Assembly (NCBI GenBank): GCA_016287065.1
Contig: JAEEVB010000040.1
Location: 1-13,859, forward strand
DNA from: Muribaculaceae bacterium
GTDB lineage: Bacteria; Bacteroidota; Bacteroidia; Bacteroidales; Muribaculaceae
DNA: 13,859 nucleotides
Direction of reading: 5' to 3'
How positions within the stretch are numbered: position 1 is the first letter of the stretch; the number at the start of each line of letters is the position of its first letter. Below are positions 1 to 7,857 of the stretch, one piece after another. Both the position numbers and the translations under genes were made by a program. The notes beneath the pieces are model-generated. The model searched no databases, was not told the origin of the DNA, and saw only the letters and a program-made list of their open reading frames with translations.

Positions 1-1544
1 CATACATGAGCCTTGAAGAAACCCTGCGGGCTCTTGAAGTGGCAAAGGAAGACGATCGTATCAAGGGTGTGCTCATTGAATGCAAGGGCTTGAGTGCTGC
101 TCCCGCCACTTTGCGACAGGTGCGTGATGGCGTGATAGACTTCAAGAAGAGTGGCAAGTTTGTGTACGCCTATTCTAATGAAGGTTATGAGCAGGCCGAC
201 TACTATGTGGCAACGGCTGCCGACAGTATACTGGTCAATCCTATAGGACTCGTCGACGTGCATGGCTTGGCATCAGTCACCCCTTATTTCAAGAAAGTGC
301 TCGACAAGGTGGGTGTTGAGATGCAGGTGGTGCGTGTTGGTACTTACAAGAGCGCTGTTGAGCCTTATATGATCGACAGCATCAGTCCCGCCAACCGCGA
401 GCAACAGGAATTGTACTTGGGTAACATCTGGAACACGATGGTTAGCGAGATGGCAAAAAGTCGCGGTATCTCGATCGAATCGCTCAATGCACTTGCCGAC
501 AGCATCACCCTCACTATGCCCACATCTAAACTCAAAGCCAGTCGTCTGGTTGACCGCACTTGCTATCGACATGAGCTCGACAGTCAGTTGAAACGGTTAT
601 GTGAACTTGATGAGGACGATGACCTCAGACTAGCGAGCATCAGCGCCTTGGCCTCTAACTACGAGTATCGCAAAGGCAAGGATGGCAATATTGCTGTGGT
701 GTATGCTGTGGGCGAGATTGATGGTGGCAGTGGTGGCATCCAGTCCGATGAAATCATTGAAACCGTTGAGAAACTCATGAAGGACGATGACGTGAAGGGA
801 ATGGTGCTGAGAGTGAATTCTCCTGGCGGCAGTGCCTTCGGGTCAGAGCAGATATGGGAAGTGCTGGAGCGCTTCAAGAAGACGGGCCGCCCCTTGGCTG
901 TGTCGATGGGCGACTATGCTGCCTCGGGTGGCTACTACATTTCGTGTGGTGCTGACCGCATCTTTGCCGACAGCGTGACAATCACGGGCAGTATTGGAGT
1001 CTTTGGCATGATTCCTTGTATGGAGGAACTGGTCCAGAATAAGATTGGTGTGAACGTGAGTGTGGTTAAAACCAACGCCAATGCCGAAATGGGTGCTACT
1101 TCAGGTATCTTATCCAAGAAGTTCACTCCCATGCAGCAGGCTGCTATGCAGAACTATGTGAACCAGACCTATGATTTGTTTACCAAGCGCTGTGCCGATG
1201 GCCGCAACATGCCTCAAGATAGTATCAAGAAGATAGCTGAAGGCCGCGTGTGGGATGCCAAGAGTGCCATGGAGCGCAAACTCATCGATGCCTATGGCTC
1301 GCTCGACGATGCCATTGCCTGGGTGGCACAGAAGGCTGGTTTAGCTAACGACAGCTATGGAGTGATTACGGCTCCTGCCATTGAGATGACCTGGCGCACA
1401 ATGCTCACTTCGTTTGCCTCCCAGAAGGCACAGCAGAAGTTACAGAAAGAGATGGGCATATTCTACGAGTTCTATGAGCAACTGCAAGCCATCCTGAACC
1501 GTAGGCATGTGCTGTGTCTGATGCAATATAGCGAAATCAAATAA
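1..1544 (+). CDS. sppA: Signal peptide peptidase SppA, 67 kDa type (5' partial)
   Basis: Membrane-anchored serine/lysine protease of the SppA family, which degrades leftover signal peptides in the inner membrane. The frame is open to the window edge. The first ATG visible (base 6) is probably internal, because the N-terminal membrane anchor and roughly 80-100 residues of a normal long-form SppA are absent. Numbering from that ATG, the tandem duplicated fold is clear. The N-terminal half holds the general-base lysine K115 in a VGTYKSAVEPY motif. The C-terminal half has VNSPGGSAFGSEQ near 270-282 and the nucleophile S307 in DYAASGGYY. Both halves of the Ser/Lys dyad are therefore present. The gene ends at a TAA 50 bases before lpxK on the same strand and probably shares its transcript. 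Family assignment is firm; the true start lies outside the window. Confidence 0.95.
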   Translation, partial: YMSLEETLRALEVAKEDDRIKGVLIECKGLSAAPATLRQVRDGVIDFKKSGKFVYAYSNEGYEQADYYVATAADSILVNPIGLVDVHGLASVTPYFKKVLDKVGVEMQVVRVGTYKSAVEPYMIDSISPANREQQELYLGNIWNTMVSEMAKSRGISIESLNALADSITLTMPTSKLKASRLVDRTCYRHELDSQLKRLCELDEDDDLRLASISALASNYEYRKGKDGNIAVVYAVGEIDGGSGGIQSDEIIETVEKLMKDDDVKGMVLRVNSPGGSAFGSEQIWEVLERFKKTGRPLAVSMGDYAASGGYYISCGADRIFADSVTITGSIGVFGMIPCMEELVQNKIGVNVSVVKTNANAEMGATSGILSKKFTPMQQAAMQNYVNQTYDLFTKRCADGRNMPQDSIKKIAEGRVWDAKSAMERKLIDAYGSLDDAIAWVAQKAGLANDSYGVITAPAIEMTWRTMLTSFASQKAQQKLQKEMGIFYEFYEQLQAILNRRHVLCLMQYSEIK

Positions 1545-1594
1545 GAGATAATTAAATAAACTGAGAATCAAGCCATCAAACTACACACTGCGAC

Positions 1595-2716
1595 ATGAGC
1601 CAGAAAAAGATTGACTTCTCGAAAATATTGAACCGCCAGCAGCGCAAGAGCATTATGAACGGGATATTGACTCCCTTCTCATGGTTCTACGGTGCCGGTG
1701 TGTGGCTGCGTAACACAGCTTTCAATCTGGGCATCCTGAAGCAAGAGAGTTTTGATGTTCCTGTGGTGAGTGTAGGCAATATCACCGTTGGTGGTACTGG
1801 CAAAACGCCACATGTGGAGTACATTGTGGAGGCCTTGTGCCGGCAGTATAACATAGGTGTGCTCAGTCGTGGCTATAAACGCAAGACCAAGGGCTTCATC
1901 ATGGCCCGCGATACGCTTACCTCTAAGGATTTAGGTGATGAGCCTTATCAGATTTACCGTAAGTTTAATGGGTTAATCACGCTGGCTGTGTGCGAGAGCC
2001 GCCGCAAGGGCATCAAGGAGATGCTTAAGGTGAATCCCGACATCAACCTGTTTGTGCTCGACGACGCTTTCCAGCATCGCTGGGTGAAACCCAAGGTGAA
2101 TATCGTGCTGGTCGACTATAACCGTCCGCCTTATAATGACAAACTCATGCCTTTGGGCACGTTGCGCGAACCCTACGACCACATTCTCAAAGCCGACATT
2201 GTGGTGGTGACAAAGTGCCCGAGCGACATCAAACCCATTGAGGTGAAACTGGTGAAGGACAAACTCGAACTTTTCCCGGCTCAAGATTTGTTCTACTCCA
2301 ATGTGCGCTATGCCAATCCAGTGCCAGTGTTCCCCATCAAGAACCAGCTGCTTACGAGCCTCACATGGCTGCAGCCCGACGACCTGATACTGGGCTTGAC
2401 GGGTATCGCCAACCAGCGTCCGTTTGTGGTGTATCTGCGTCAATTCCAGTGCAAGGTGAAGGTGATTCACTACGACGACCATCACGATTATACACGCGAC
2501 GACTTCCGCTATATCTTCAAGGTGTTCGACGAACTCGAAGGTCGCAGGAAATTCATCATCACCACCGAGAAAGATGCGGTTCGCATCCTGAACAATCCCT
2601 ACTTCCCGCTTGAGATGCGTGAATATATTTATTATATACCCATCAAGGTGGGATTCCTGAACAACAACGACGATCACGACTTCATTCCCACGCTGGTGAA
2701 GCGCATCAATGCGTGA
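1595..2716 (+). CDS. lpxK: Tetraacyldisaccharide 4'-kinase (lipid A 4'-kinase)
   Basis: LpxK phosphorylates the 4' position of the tetraacyldisaccharide-1-phosphate lipid A precursor at the cytoplasmic face of the inner membrane, a late step of lipid A synthesis. Visible hallmarks are the P-loop GNITVGGTGKT at residues 61-71, LSRGYKR at 90-96, GDEPYQI at 114-120, LDDAFQHR at 155-162, LMPLGTLREP at 184-193 and a C-terminal TTEKDAVR motif. A hydrophobic, amphipathic N-terminal helix (about 22-45) is the expected membrane anchor. The ORF has about 20 basic, polar residues before that helix; M21 (ATG at 1655) is an equally plausible start and would give a more typical N-terminus of about 353 aa. 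Neither ATG has a strong ribosome-binding site. It lies between sppA and punA, with 50- and 54-base gaps. Confidence 0.96.
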   Translation: MSQKKIDFSKILNRQQRKSIMNGILTPFSWFYGAGVWLRNTAFNLGILKQESFDVPVVSVGNITVGGTGKTPHVEYIVEALCRQYNIGVLSRGYKRKTKGFIMARDTLTSKDLGDEPYQIYRKFNGLITLAVCESRRKGIKEMLKVNPDINLFVLDDAFQHRWVKPKVNIVLVDYNRPPYNDKLMPLGTLREPYDHILKADIVVVTKCPSDIKPIEVKLVKDKLELFPAQDLFYSNVRYANPVPVFPIKNQLLTSLTWLQPDDLILGLTGIANQRPFVVYLRQFQCKVKVIHYDDHHDYTRDDFRYIFKVFDELEGRRKFIITTEKDAVRILNNPYFPLEMREYIYYIPIKVGFLNNNDDHDFIPTLVKRINA

Positions 2717-2770
2717 CGGTGGCAGCCTTCTCGCTTATCAAGTTAACTAATCAAAAAACACATACTCGCT

Positions 2771-3613
2771 ATGAAAAAAGACGTAAATTGGCTTGAAATG
2801 ATTCAAGAAACAGCCCTGTGGATTAAGAACCGTGTGGGTGGCGAGATGCCAAAGACCGCCATTATTCTGGGTACTGGACTGGGTGAATTGGTGACTCATA
2901 TCGACATCAAGGAATCGATACCCTACAAAGAGATACCTAACTTTCCTGTATCGACGGTTGAGGGCCATTCGGGCCGTCTGATTTTCGGTAATTTGGGCAG
3001 CAAATACATCATGGCCATGCAAGGCCGTTTCCACTACTATGAAGGCTACAGCATGAAGCAGGCCACCTTCCCGGTGCGTGTAATGAAGGCTCTAGGTGTA
3101 AAAACGCTCTTCGTGTCGAATGCAGCTGGAGGTATGAATCCTGAGTTCAAGGTGGGCGACCTGATGATTATCACCGACCACATCAACCTCTTCCCCGACC
3201 ACCCACTGCGCGGCGTGAATTACCCGGAACTTGGCCCACGTTTCCCCGCCATGAACGAGGCATATAGCCGCCGACTCATCGAGAAGGCGCGCGAAATAGC
3301 ACGGAACGAGAACATCAGGCTCATGGAGGGCGTGTATGTGGGCACGCAAGGTCCCACTTTCGAGACGCCGAGCGAGTATCGCTTCTTCTACCGCATAGGC
3401 GGTGATGCCGTAGGCATGAGCACAGTGCCCGAGGTAATTGTGGCACGCCATGGCGGCATGGAGGTGTTTGGCATGAGCGTGATTACCGATCTGGGTGGCG
3501 AGGGCATATTTGTGGATGTGTCGCACGAGGAAGTGCAAAAGGCAGCCGCACTGGCCGAGCCCATCATGAGTCATGTGATGCAAGAAATCATCAACCAATT
3601 CGAGGAACTCTAA
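2771..3613 (+). CDS. punA: Purine nucleoside phosphorylase, trimeric (PNP/MTAP) type
   Basis: Cytosolic enzyme that cleaves purine (deoxy)ribonucleosides with phosphate to the free base and (deoxy)ribose-1-phosphate, for purine salvage. The length (280 aa) is normal for the trimeric family. Family residues seen include the phosphate-site GTGLGE at 34-39, H66 in GHSG, R86 in MQGRFHYYEGY, SNAAGG at 116-121, the base-site E198 in GPTFET, and GMS at 215-217. The position matching the base-selecting Asn243 of mammalian PNP is Asp240 (VITDLGG), as in relatives that accept 6-aminopurines, so strict inosine/guanosine specificity should not be assumed. The ATG at 2771 places the start ahead of a normal N-terminal helix. 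Only 10 bases separate its stop from thiL, so the two are probably co-transcribed and may be translationally coupled. Confidence 0.95.
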   Translation: MKKDVNWLEMIQETALWIKNRVGGEMPKTAIILGTGLGELVTHIDIKESIPYKEIPNFPVSTVEGHSGRLIFGNLGSKYIMAMQGRFHYYEGYSMKQATFPVRVMKALGVKTLFVSNAAGGMNPEFKVGDLMIITDHINLFPDHPLRGVNYPELGPRFPAMNEAYSRRLIEKAREIARNENIRLMEGVYVGTQGPTFETPSEYRFFYRIGGDAVGMSTVPEVIVARHGGMEVFGMSVITDLGGEGIFVDVSHEEVQKAAALAEPIMSHVMQEIINQFEEL

Positions 3614-3623
3614 CATCAGCATA

Positions 3624-4658
3624 ATGCCTATCAACGAAACTGAAATCTCCACACTCGGTGAGTTTGGTCTCATCGACCGGCTTACCAAAGATTTTCCCAT
3701 CAAGAACGCTTCGACCCAAGTGGGTGTGGGCGACGATTGCGCCGTGCTCGACTATGGCGACAAGAAGACTCTCGTGACGACCGACCTGCTGCTCGAGGGT
3801 ATCCACTTCGACCTCACCTATGTGCCACTCAAGCACTTGGGCTACAAGGCGGCAGTAGTGAACTTCAGCGACATTTATGCGATGAACGGCACGCCACGGC
3901 AGATAACCGTGTCGCTGGGCATCTCTAAGCGGTTCACCATTGAGCACATCGACGAGCTCTATGCTGGCATCCGTTTGGCATGCGAGCAATATGGTGTGGA
4001 TCTGGTGGGAGGCGACACGAGCGCATCGGTCACCGGACTGCTCATTTCCATTACCTGCATAGGTGAGGGTGAGGAAGGCAAAATTGTGTATCGCAGCGGT
4101 GCTGCCGACACCAATCTGGTGTGCGTGAGTGGTGATCTGGGAGCTGCCTATATGGGCCTGCAACTGCTCGAGCGTGAGAGAATGGTGGGAAAAGATGACC
4201 CTGATTTTCAGCCCGACTTTGCCGGCAAGGAATATCTGCTCGAACGCCAGCTCAAACCCGAGGCACGCCGTGATGTGATTGCCGAATTGCGTCAGTTGGG
4301 CATTCAACCCACTGCCATGATGGATGTGAGCGACGGCTTGTCGAGCGAACTGCTGCACATCTGCAAGGCAAGCAATGTGGGGTGTCGCATCTACGAGGAC
4401 CGCATCCCCATCGATTACCAGACGGCAATCATGGCCGAGGAACTGAACATGAACCTGGTGACGGCTGCCATGAATGGTGGCGAGGACTATGAATTGCTCT
4501 TCACCGTGCCGCTCATCGATCACGAAAAGGTGCAACAGATGAAGACCGCCCGCCTGATTGGCCGCATCACCAAACCCGAACTGGGTGCTTGTCTCGTCAC
4601 GCGTGACGACAACGAGTTGCCGCTTAAGGCTCAGGGCTGGAATGCCTTCACCAAGTAG
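3624..4658 (+). CDS. thiL: Thiamine-monophosphate kinase
   Basis: ThiL phosphorylates thiamine monophosphate with ATP to make thiamine diphosphate, the active cofactor. It belongs to the PurM/AIR synthase-like ATP-binding superfamily. Metal and nucleotide motifs occur in the expected order: GVGDDCAV near 34-41, TTDLLLEGIHF at 52-62, NFSDIYAMNG at 80-89, VGGDTS at 128-133, SGDLG at 169-173, MMDVSDGLS at 232-240 and NGGEDYELLF at 284-293. At 344 aa it is full length. No other thiamine gene is visible, so it sits here as a member of a mixed housekeeping operon between punA (10-base gap) and an HU-like gene (33-base gap). The ATG at 3624 is the first in-frame ATG after the punA stop. Confidence 0.96.
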   Translation: MPINETEISTLGEFGLIDRLTKDFPIKNASTQVGVGDDCAVLDYGDKKTLVTTDLLLEGIHFDLTYVPLKHLGYKAAVVNFSDIYAMNGTPRQITVSLGISKRFTIEHIDELYAGIRLACEQYGVDLVGGDTSASVTGLLISITCIGEGEEGKIVYRSGAADTNLVCVSGDLGAAYMGLQLLERERMVGKDDPDFQPDFAGKEYLLERQLKPEARRDVIAELRQLGIQPTAMMDVSDGLSSELLHICKASNVGCRIYEDRIPIDYQTAIMAEELNMNLVTAAMNGGEDYELLFTVPLIDHEKVQQMKTARLIGRITKPELGACLVTRDDNELPLKAQGWNAFTK

Positions 4659-4691
4659 TGTGACAATAATTATAAGAATTTCGACATAACG

Positions 4692-4982
4692 ATGGATAAC
4701 AAACAACTCCTCTCACATCTCACCCAGCAGTTGGGACGTAACCGTACCGACGTGAACCGCCTGCTCGATGCTCTTGCTGCAGTGATGGCCGAGCGTTGCG
4801 GTGAACTCGACAGCATTGCCGTGCCGGGTTTCGGCACTTTTACGGGCGAAAAAGTGAACGAATGTGTGGTGACCGACAGTTCGACAGGCCGTCGCACGCT
4901 TATGCCCCCCAAGGTGCAACTGAACTTCACCATGAGCCATGTGCTGAAGAATCGCTTGAAAAACGAATTGAATCCCTCTTAA
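4692..4982 (+). CDS. HU/IHF-family-like DNA-binding protein, free-standing
   Basis: A 96-residue protein with the size and layout of HU: two N-terminal helices (about 4-38), the turn VPGFGTF at 44-50, a short arm region and a C-terminal amphipathic helix. HU proteins are dimers that bend and coat DNA in the nucleoid. This copy is divergent. The usual Arg-Asn-Pro tip of the DNA-intercalating arm is not present; the arm region instead reads around TDSSTGRRTL (61-70), and the usual basic lead into the last helix is replaced by MPPKVQLNF. It is therefore better called HU-like than a housekeeping HU. Its TAA (4980-4982) touches the ATG of the next gene, which also begins with an HU-like domain, so the two are probably translationally coupled and may form a heterodimer (inference). 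Confidence 0.85.
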   Translation: MDNKQLLSHLTQQLGRNRTDVNRLLDALAAVMAERCGELDSIAVPGFGTFTGEKVNECVVTDSSTGRRTLMPPKVQLNFTMSHVLKNRLKNELNPS

Positions 4983-6092
4983 ATGCACAAGGACATGAAC
5001 AAGAAGTTGACAATCATAGAACTTGCCGAACAGGTGGCTACTAAGGCACAGACGACCAACCGTATGGGCGAACTGTTTCTGAAAGAACTGTTTGCTACGG
5101 TGGCGCAGGAACTCATTGAGGGGAGAAATGTCGAGATTAAGAGCCTAGGCAGCTTTACGTTGAAGGAGGGTGGTGCTGTGGATGAGGCACATATTGATTT
5201 TATACCCGCCCAAGCGGTAGCCGAGGCTATCAATCAGCCGTTTGCCCAGTTTACCCCGTTGGAGTTGAATGACGATATTACACCCGAACAGTTGCAACAA
5301 CTCATCGAAATTGAGCCCTCTGACGAGGACGTGCCTGCTCTTGAGGAAATCCCTGCTCTTACATCTGAGCCTCTTGAGACTCCTCCTGCACACGAGGAAA
5401 CCTCAGTGCCAGAAGCGCCTGCACTTGATGAGGTGCATGCTCCTTCAATTCCTGCTCCGGCGGTGGTGTCAGCTCCCGTGCCAGCACTTGAGCCTACATC
5501 TGAGCCTATCTCCGAGGCCGAGCCTGTGGAACCGGCACTCTCTGAACCTCCGGAATTCACAGAACCCATAGAACCCACAGAGGAGACTCCTGCCGTGGAT
5601 CATGAGGCCGAAAAACGCAAAGTGGCCAAGAGCAGTCTGCTCAAGGGCATCGTGGTGGGAGCATTGGGTGCATTGTTACTCACCACCTTGTTATGGATAT
5701 TGTTTGGTCCCAAAGGGGTGATAACAGGTGGTACAACCGAAAAAGAGCCAATGGTAGTCGACACTGTAAATGAACAGAAATCAACTTCTTCATCCGTTTT
5801 TAAGACCGACAAGCCGCAGCCCGTCGAGCCCAAGAAGGAGATACCTGTGATTCGCGACACCGTTACTGCCAAGCGACCGCTCACTGTGATTGCACGCAAG
5901 CACTATGGCAACGAGTTCTTCTATGTCTATATCTATGAGGAGAATAAGGATCGCATCAAGGATGTGAACAACATTGCTCCAGGTACTGAGGTCATCATTC
6001 CGCTTGCTTCGAAGTATGGTTTCGACCCCAAAGATCCCGAGAGCATCAAGCAGGCGCAACTCAAGTCGATGGAACTCAACAAGAGGCGCTAA
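4983..6092 (+). CDS. Membrane protein with HU-like domain, Pro/Glu linker and LysM-like domain
   Basis: A 369-residue composite. Residues 5-95 resemble HU: helices at about 8-45, EIKSLGSFTL matching the HU glycine-phenylalanine turn, and a final helix near 74-86. The DNA-gripping arm between turn and last helix is almost entirely missing. Residues about 101-210 are a low-complexity linker rich in Pro, Glu, Ala and Ser. A basic stretch (EKRKVAKSS) precedes one hydrophobic helix at about 218-242, predicting N-inside topology. After a second linker, residues about 297-342 look like LysM (start RPLTVIARKHYGN, then YIYEENKDRI, ending APGTEVIIP), a fold that commonly binds peptidoglycan. The cytoplasmic end would thus face DNA or an HU partner and the periplasmic end the wall. 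Function is not known to me; the tether role is inference. M5 (ATG at 4995) is an alternative start. The gene converges on vsr. Confidence 0.88.
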   Translation: MHKDMNKKLTIIELAEQVATKAQTTNRMGELFLKELFATVAQELIEGRNVEIKSLGSFTLKEGGAVDEAHIDFIPAQAVAEAINQPFAQFTPLELNDDITPEQLQQLIEIEPSDEDVPALEEIPALTSEPLETPPAHEETSVPEAPALDEVHAPSIPAPAVVSAPVPALEPTSEPISEAEPVEPALSEPPEFTEPIEPTEETPAVDHEAEKRKVAKSSLLKGIVVGALGALLLTTLLWILFGPKGVITGGTTEKEPMVVDTVNEQKSTSSSVFKTDKPQPVEPKKEIPVIRDTVTAKRPLTVIARKHYGNEFFYVYIYEENKDRIKDVNNIAPGTEVIIPLASKYGFDPKDPESIKQAQLKSMELNKRR

Positions 6093-6118
6093 TCTATATC
6101 GCAATTAGTAAGAATACC

Positions 6119-6643
6119 TTAATCTTCAGTTGGTTCGGCAGCAAGGGATATATCGCTTTCGGGCCACTGATAGTTGCGTGTGGGCTGTTCTTGCTTTGGA
6201 GATAAGGGGGCATTGAGTTTGAGCAAGATGCGGCTCAATGTGAGCGACAGTTGCTGCAAGGTTTCCAACCGCTTGGCCTTGGCGAGGTCACATTCCCAAA
6301 TAGTGATTACATACCAACCCATACTGCTTAGTTTCAGCCTGTTTTGTTCGTCACGCTGTCGGTTTCGCTTCACTTTTTCCTGCCAGAATTGGCTATGCGT
6401 CTTAGGATGTGTGGCCAACCGGCAATTCTCGTGACCATGCCAGAAACAGCCATTCACATTAATAACGGTGTGATAACGACGCAGCACAATATCGGGTGTG
6501 CCCGGCAGGCGGCGCACATGCAGCCTGTAGCGAAAACCCTGATGCCAGAGCCAACGCCTGACAAGCATCTCGGGCTTCGTGTTCTTGCCCTTGATGCTAC
6601 TCATGCAGCGATGCCGCTGTTCGGGGGTCATTCGGTCGGTCAT
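6119..6643 (-). CDS. vsr: Very short patch repair (Vsr) T:G mismatch endonuclease
   Basis: Vsr nicks DNA beside T:G mismatches that arise when 5-methylcytosine deaminates, starting very-short-patch repair. At 174 aa the protein is slightly longer than the roughly 155-aa E. coli enzyme because of a C-terminal tail. Visible family residues are E25 in TKPEMLVRR, the metal-binding D51 in LPGTPDIVL, H69 in GCFWHGH, and the structural zinc ligands C66, H71, C74 and C118 (IWEC). The residue matching E. coli His64 is Asn here (VNGCFW); I believe this occurs in other Vsr homologues, but cannot check. No cytosine methyltransferase gene, the usual partner, lies in this window. The start lies 24 bases after the usp stop on the same strand, so vsr is probably read from the usp transcript. 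M5 (ATG at 6629-6631) is an alternative start. Confidence 0.93.
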   Translation of the reverse strand: MTDRMTPEQRHRCMSSIKGKNTKPEMLVRRWLWHQGFRYRLHVRRLPGTPDIVLRRYHTVINVNGCFWHGHENCRLATHPKTHSQFWQEKVKRNRQRDEQNRLKLSSMGWYVITIWECDLAKAKRLETLQQLSLTLSRILLKLNAPLSPKQEQPTRNYQWPESDISLAAEPTED

Positions 6644-6667
6644 GACACCGATGTTTTAAGAAATGCG

Positions 6668-7783
6668 TCAGATGGGCACAACAAGCATAGGCACCTCGCT
6701 TTGCAACAGCACACGGTGTGCAATGCTGGGATTGAAGAGGCGGGAAAAGATGCTCTGCTTCTTGTTGGGGATGGCGATAAGGTCCACCTTGTTATCGGCC
6801 ATGAACTTTTCAAATTCTGTGAGATTATCGCTTTCGATGGATATGTTCTCGATGGTGAACTCGTTCTCGGGATAGTGTTCGTCGCAATACTGCAGGAACT
6901 GCCTTGATGCCCGCTTGGCAAGGGCCTTGTTCTTGCGGTCAACAACAGGCAGAATGGTTACTTTCATTCCTTTAACCTGCATGAGCCGGTAGAATGTCTC
7001 GAAGGCGAGAATGTCGCGCTGATTGAGACTGCTGAAGAACAGCACATGGTGAATAGAAGCCAAGTCATCGATCGAGAGGTTCTTGGGAATGGTGAAGATG
7101 GGGAATTTGCCGGCATCGAGTACCTCGGCGGTTACACTGCCCAACGATGCTATGGCGCGTCGGTTGTTACCGTGTGTGCCCATCACAATGAGTTTGGCGT
7201 CGTTGGCGGCAGCACATTCCAGAATCTTCTCTTCGGGAAGGCCTTCTACTACTTTGGTCTGGAACATGACATTGTCGAGATTGCCTTTCGATATTTCTTC
7301 TTCTACCTTGGAGCGGAATTGCTTCATCTGCTCTATGGCTTTGGTTTTGACCGACTCCTCGTCGGCGCGCTCGCCGTTGTCGTAGCGGTCGCTACCAAAG
7401 GGCATCATGAAACGATAGCGTTCGCTCATGTAAGCATGGAGCAATATTGCCGATGTGCCCGACCTGAACGCATGGGCAAACCCTACCTTGCACGCCTTCA
7501 TGCTGTAGGGCGAGAAGTCGACAGGAATCACCACACGGCTCTTGATTGCATGGCGTTTTGAGGCTTTTGCGGTGGGCCCTTCCACAACCTTCAGCGCCGC
7601 GGGAAGGTCTTTCTCGTGAATGCGCACACGCACTCCTGTCGAAACCACAGGCATCTCGAGGTTCACATTGTGCAGAACGACCTCAATCCCTGCCTTCTCG
7701 AGTTCGTTCTTCAGAGAAACTGCGAAGTCATAACTGTGAATGGCAAGTGTTATGAGTCGATTGGGGTCATTAGTTTTGTCCAT
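6668..7783 (-). CDS. Universal stress protein: DUF2007-like domain plus two Usp domains
   Basis: A 371-residue cytosolic protein. Residues about 9-68 resemble the small DUF2007 'putative signal-transducing' domain (LxxELEKAGIEVVLHN, then VRVRIHEKDLPAAL). Residues about 82-233 form a Usp domain starting VVIPVDFSPYS and carrying a complete nucleotide-binding signature, G-2x-G-9x-G-S, from G202 (GTHG) to S216 (LGS). Residues about 245-371 form a second Usp-like domain in which that signature is degraded (IPNKKQ, then NPSIAHRVL), so it probably does not bind ATP in the same way. Tandem Usp proteins are generally linked to stress survival; the ligand here is unknown. The ATG at 7783 follows a 93-base gap with a perfect palindrome, where its promoter may lie. 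vsr follows after 24 bases. Confidence 0.9.
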   Translation of the reverse strand: MDKTNDPNRLITLAIHSYDFAVSLKNELEKAGIEVVLHNVNLEMPVVSTGVRVRIHEKDLPAALKVVEGPTAKASKRHAIKSRVVIPVDFSPYSMKACKVGFAHAFRSGTSAILLHAYMSERYRFMMPFGSDRYDNGERADEESVKTKAIEQMKQFRSKVEEEISKGNLDNVMFQTKVVEGLPEEKILECAAANDAKLIVMGTHGNNRRAIASLGSVTAEVLDAGKFPIFTIPKNLSIDDLASIHHVLFFSSLNQRDILAFETFYRLMQVKGMKVTILPVVDRKNKALAKRASRQFLQYCDEHYPENEFTIENISIESDNLTEFEKFMADNKVDLIAIPNKKQSIFSRLFNPSIAHRVLLQSEVPMLVVPI

Positions 7784-7857
7784 TGCTTATAAAAAAGTAG
7801 TAGTTTTAAATGAAATACACCATATAGGCGCACAAGGAAATGGCAGAATGTGTGCGT

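Noticed and set aside
6..8. ATG at base 6 as the real start of sppA
   Set aside because: The frame is open upstream to the window edge and the N-terminal membrane anchor of SppA would be missing.
1973..2677. A 234-codon minus-strand frame opposite lpxK
   Set aside because: His/Val-rich shadow of a clear lpxK coding frame; no recognisable motif.
3591..4706. A 371-codon open frame on the minus strand opposite thiL
   Set aside because: It mirrors thiL almost exactly, has a His/Ala/Val-rich composition typical of antisense shadows, and shows no domain; thiL itself has all its catalytic motifs.
6093..6118. A terminator between the convergent HU/LysM and vsr genes
   Set aside because: The 26-base gap has no hairpin and no T-run; termination may happen inside either gene but nothing shows it.
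6344..6907. A plus-strand 187-codon frame spanning the usp-vsr junction
   Set aside because: It is antisense to two recognised genes and carries no motif or start context.
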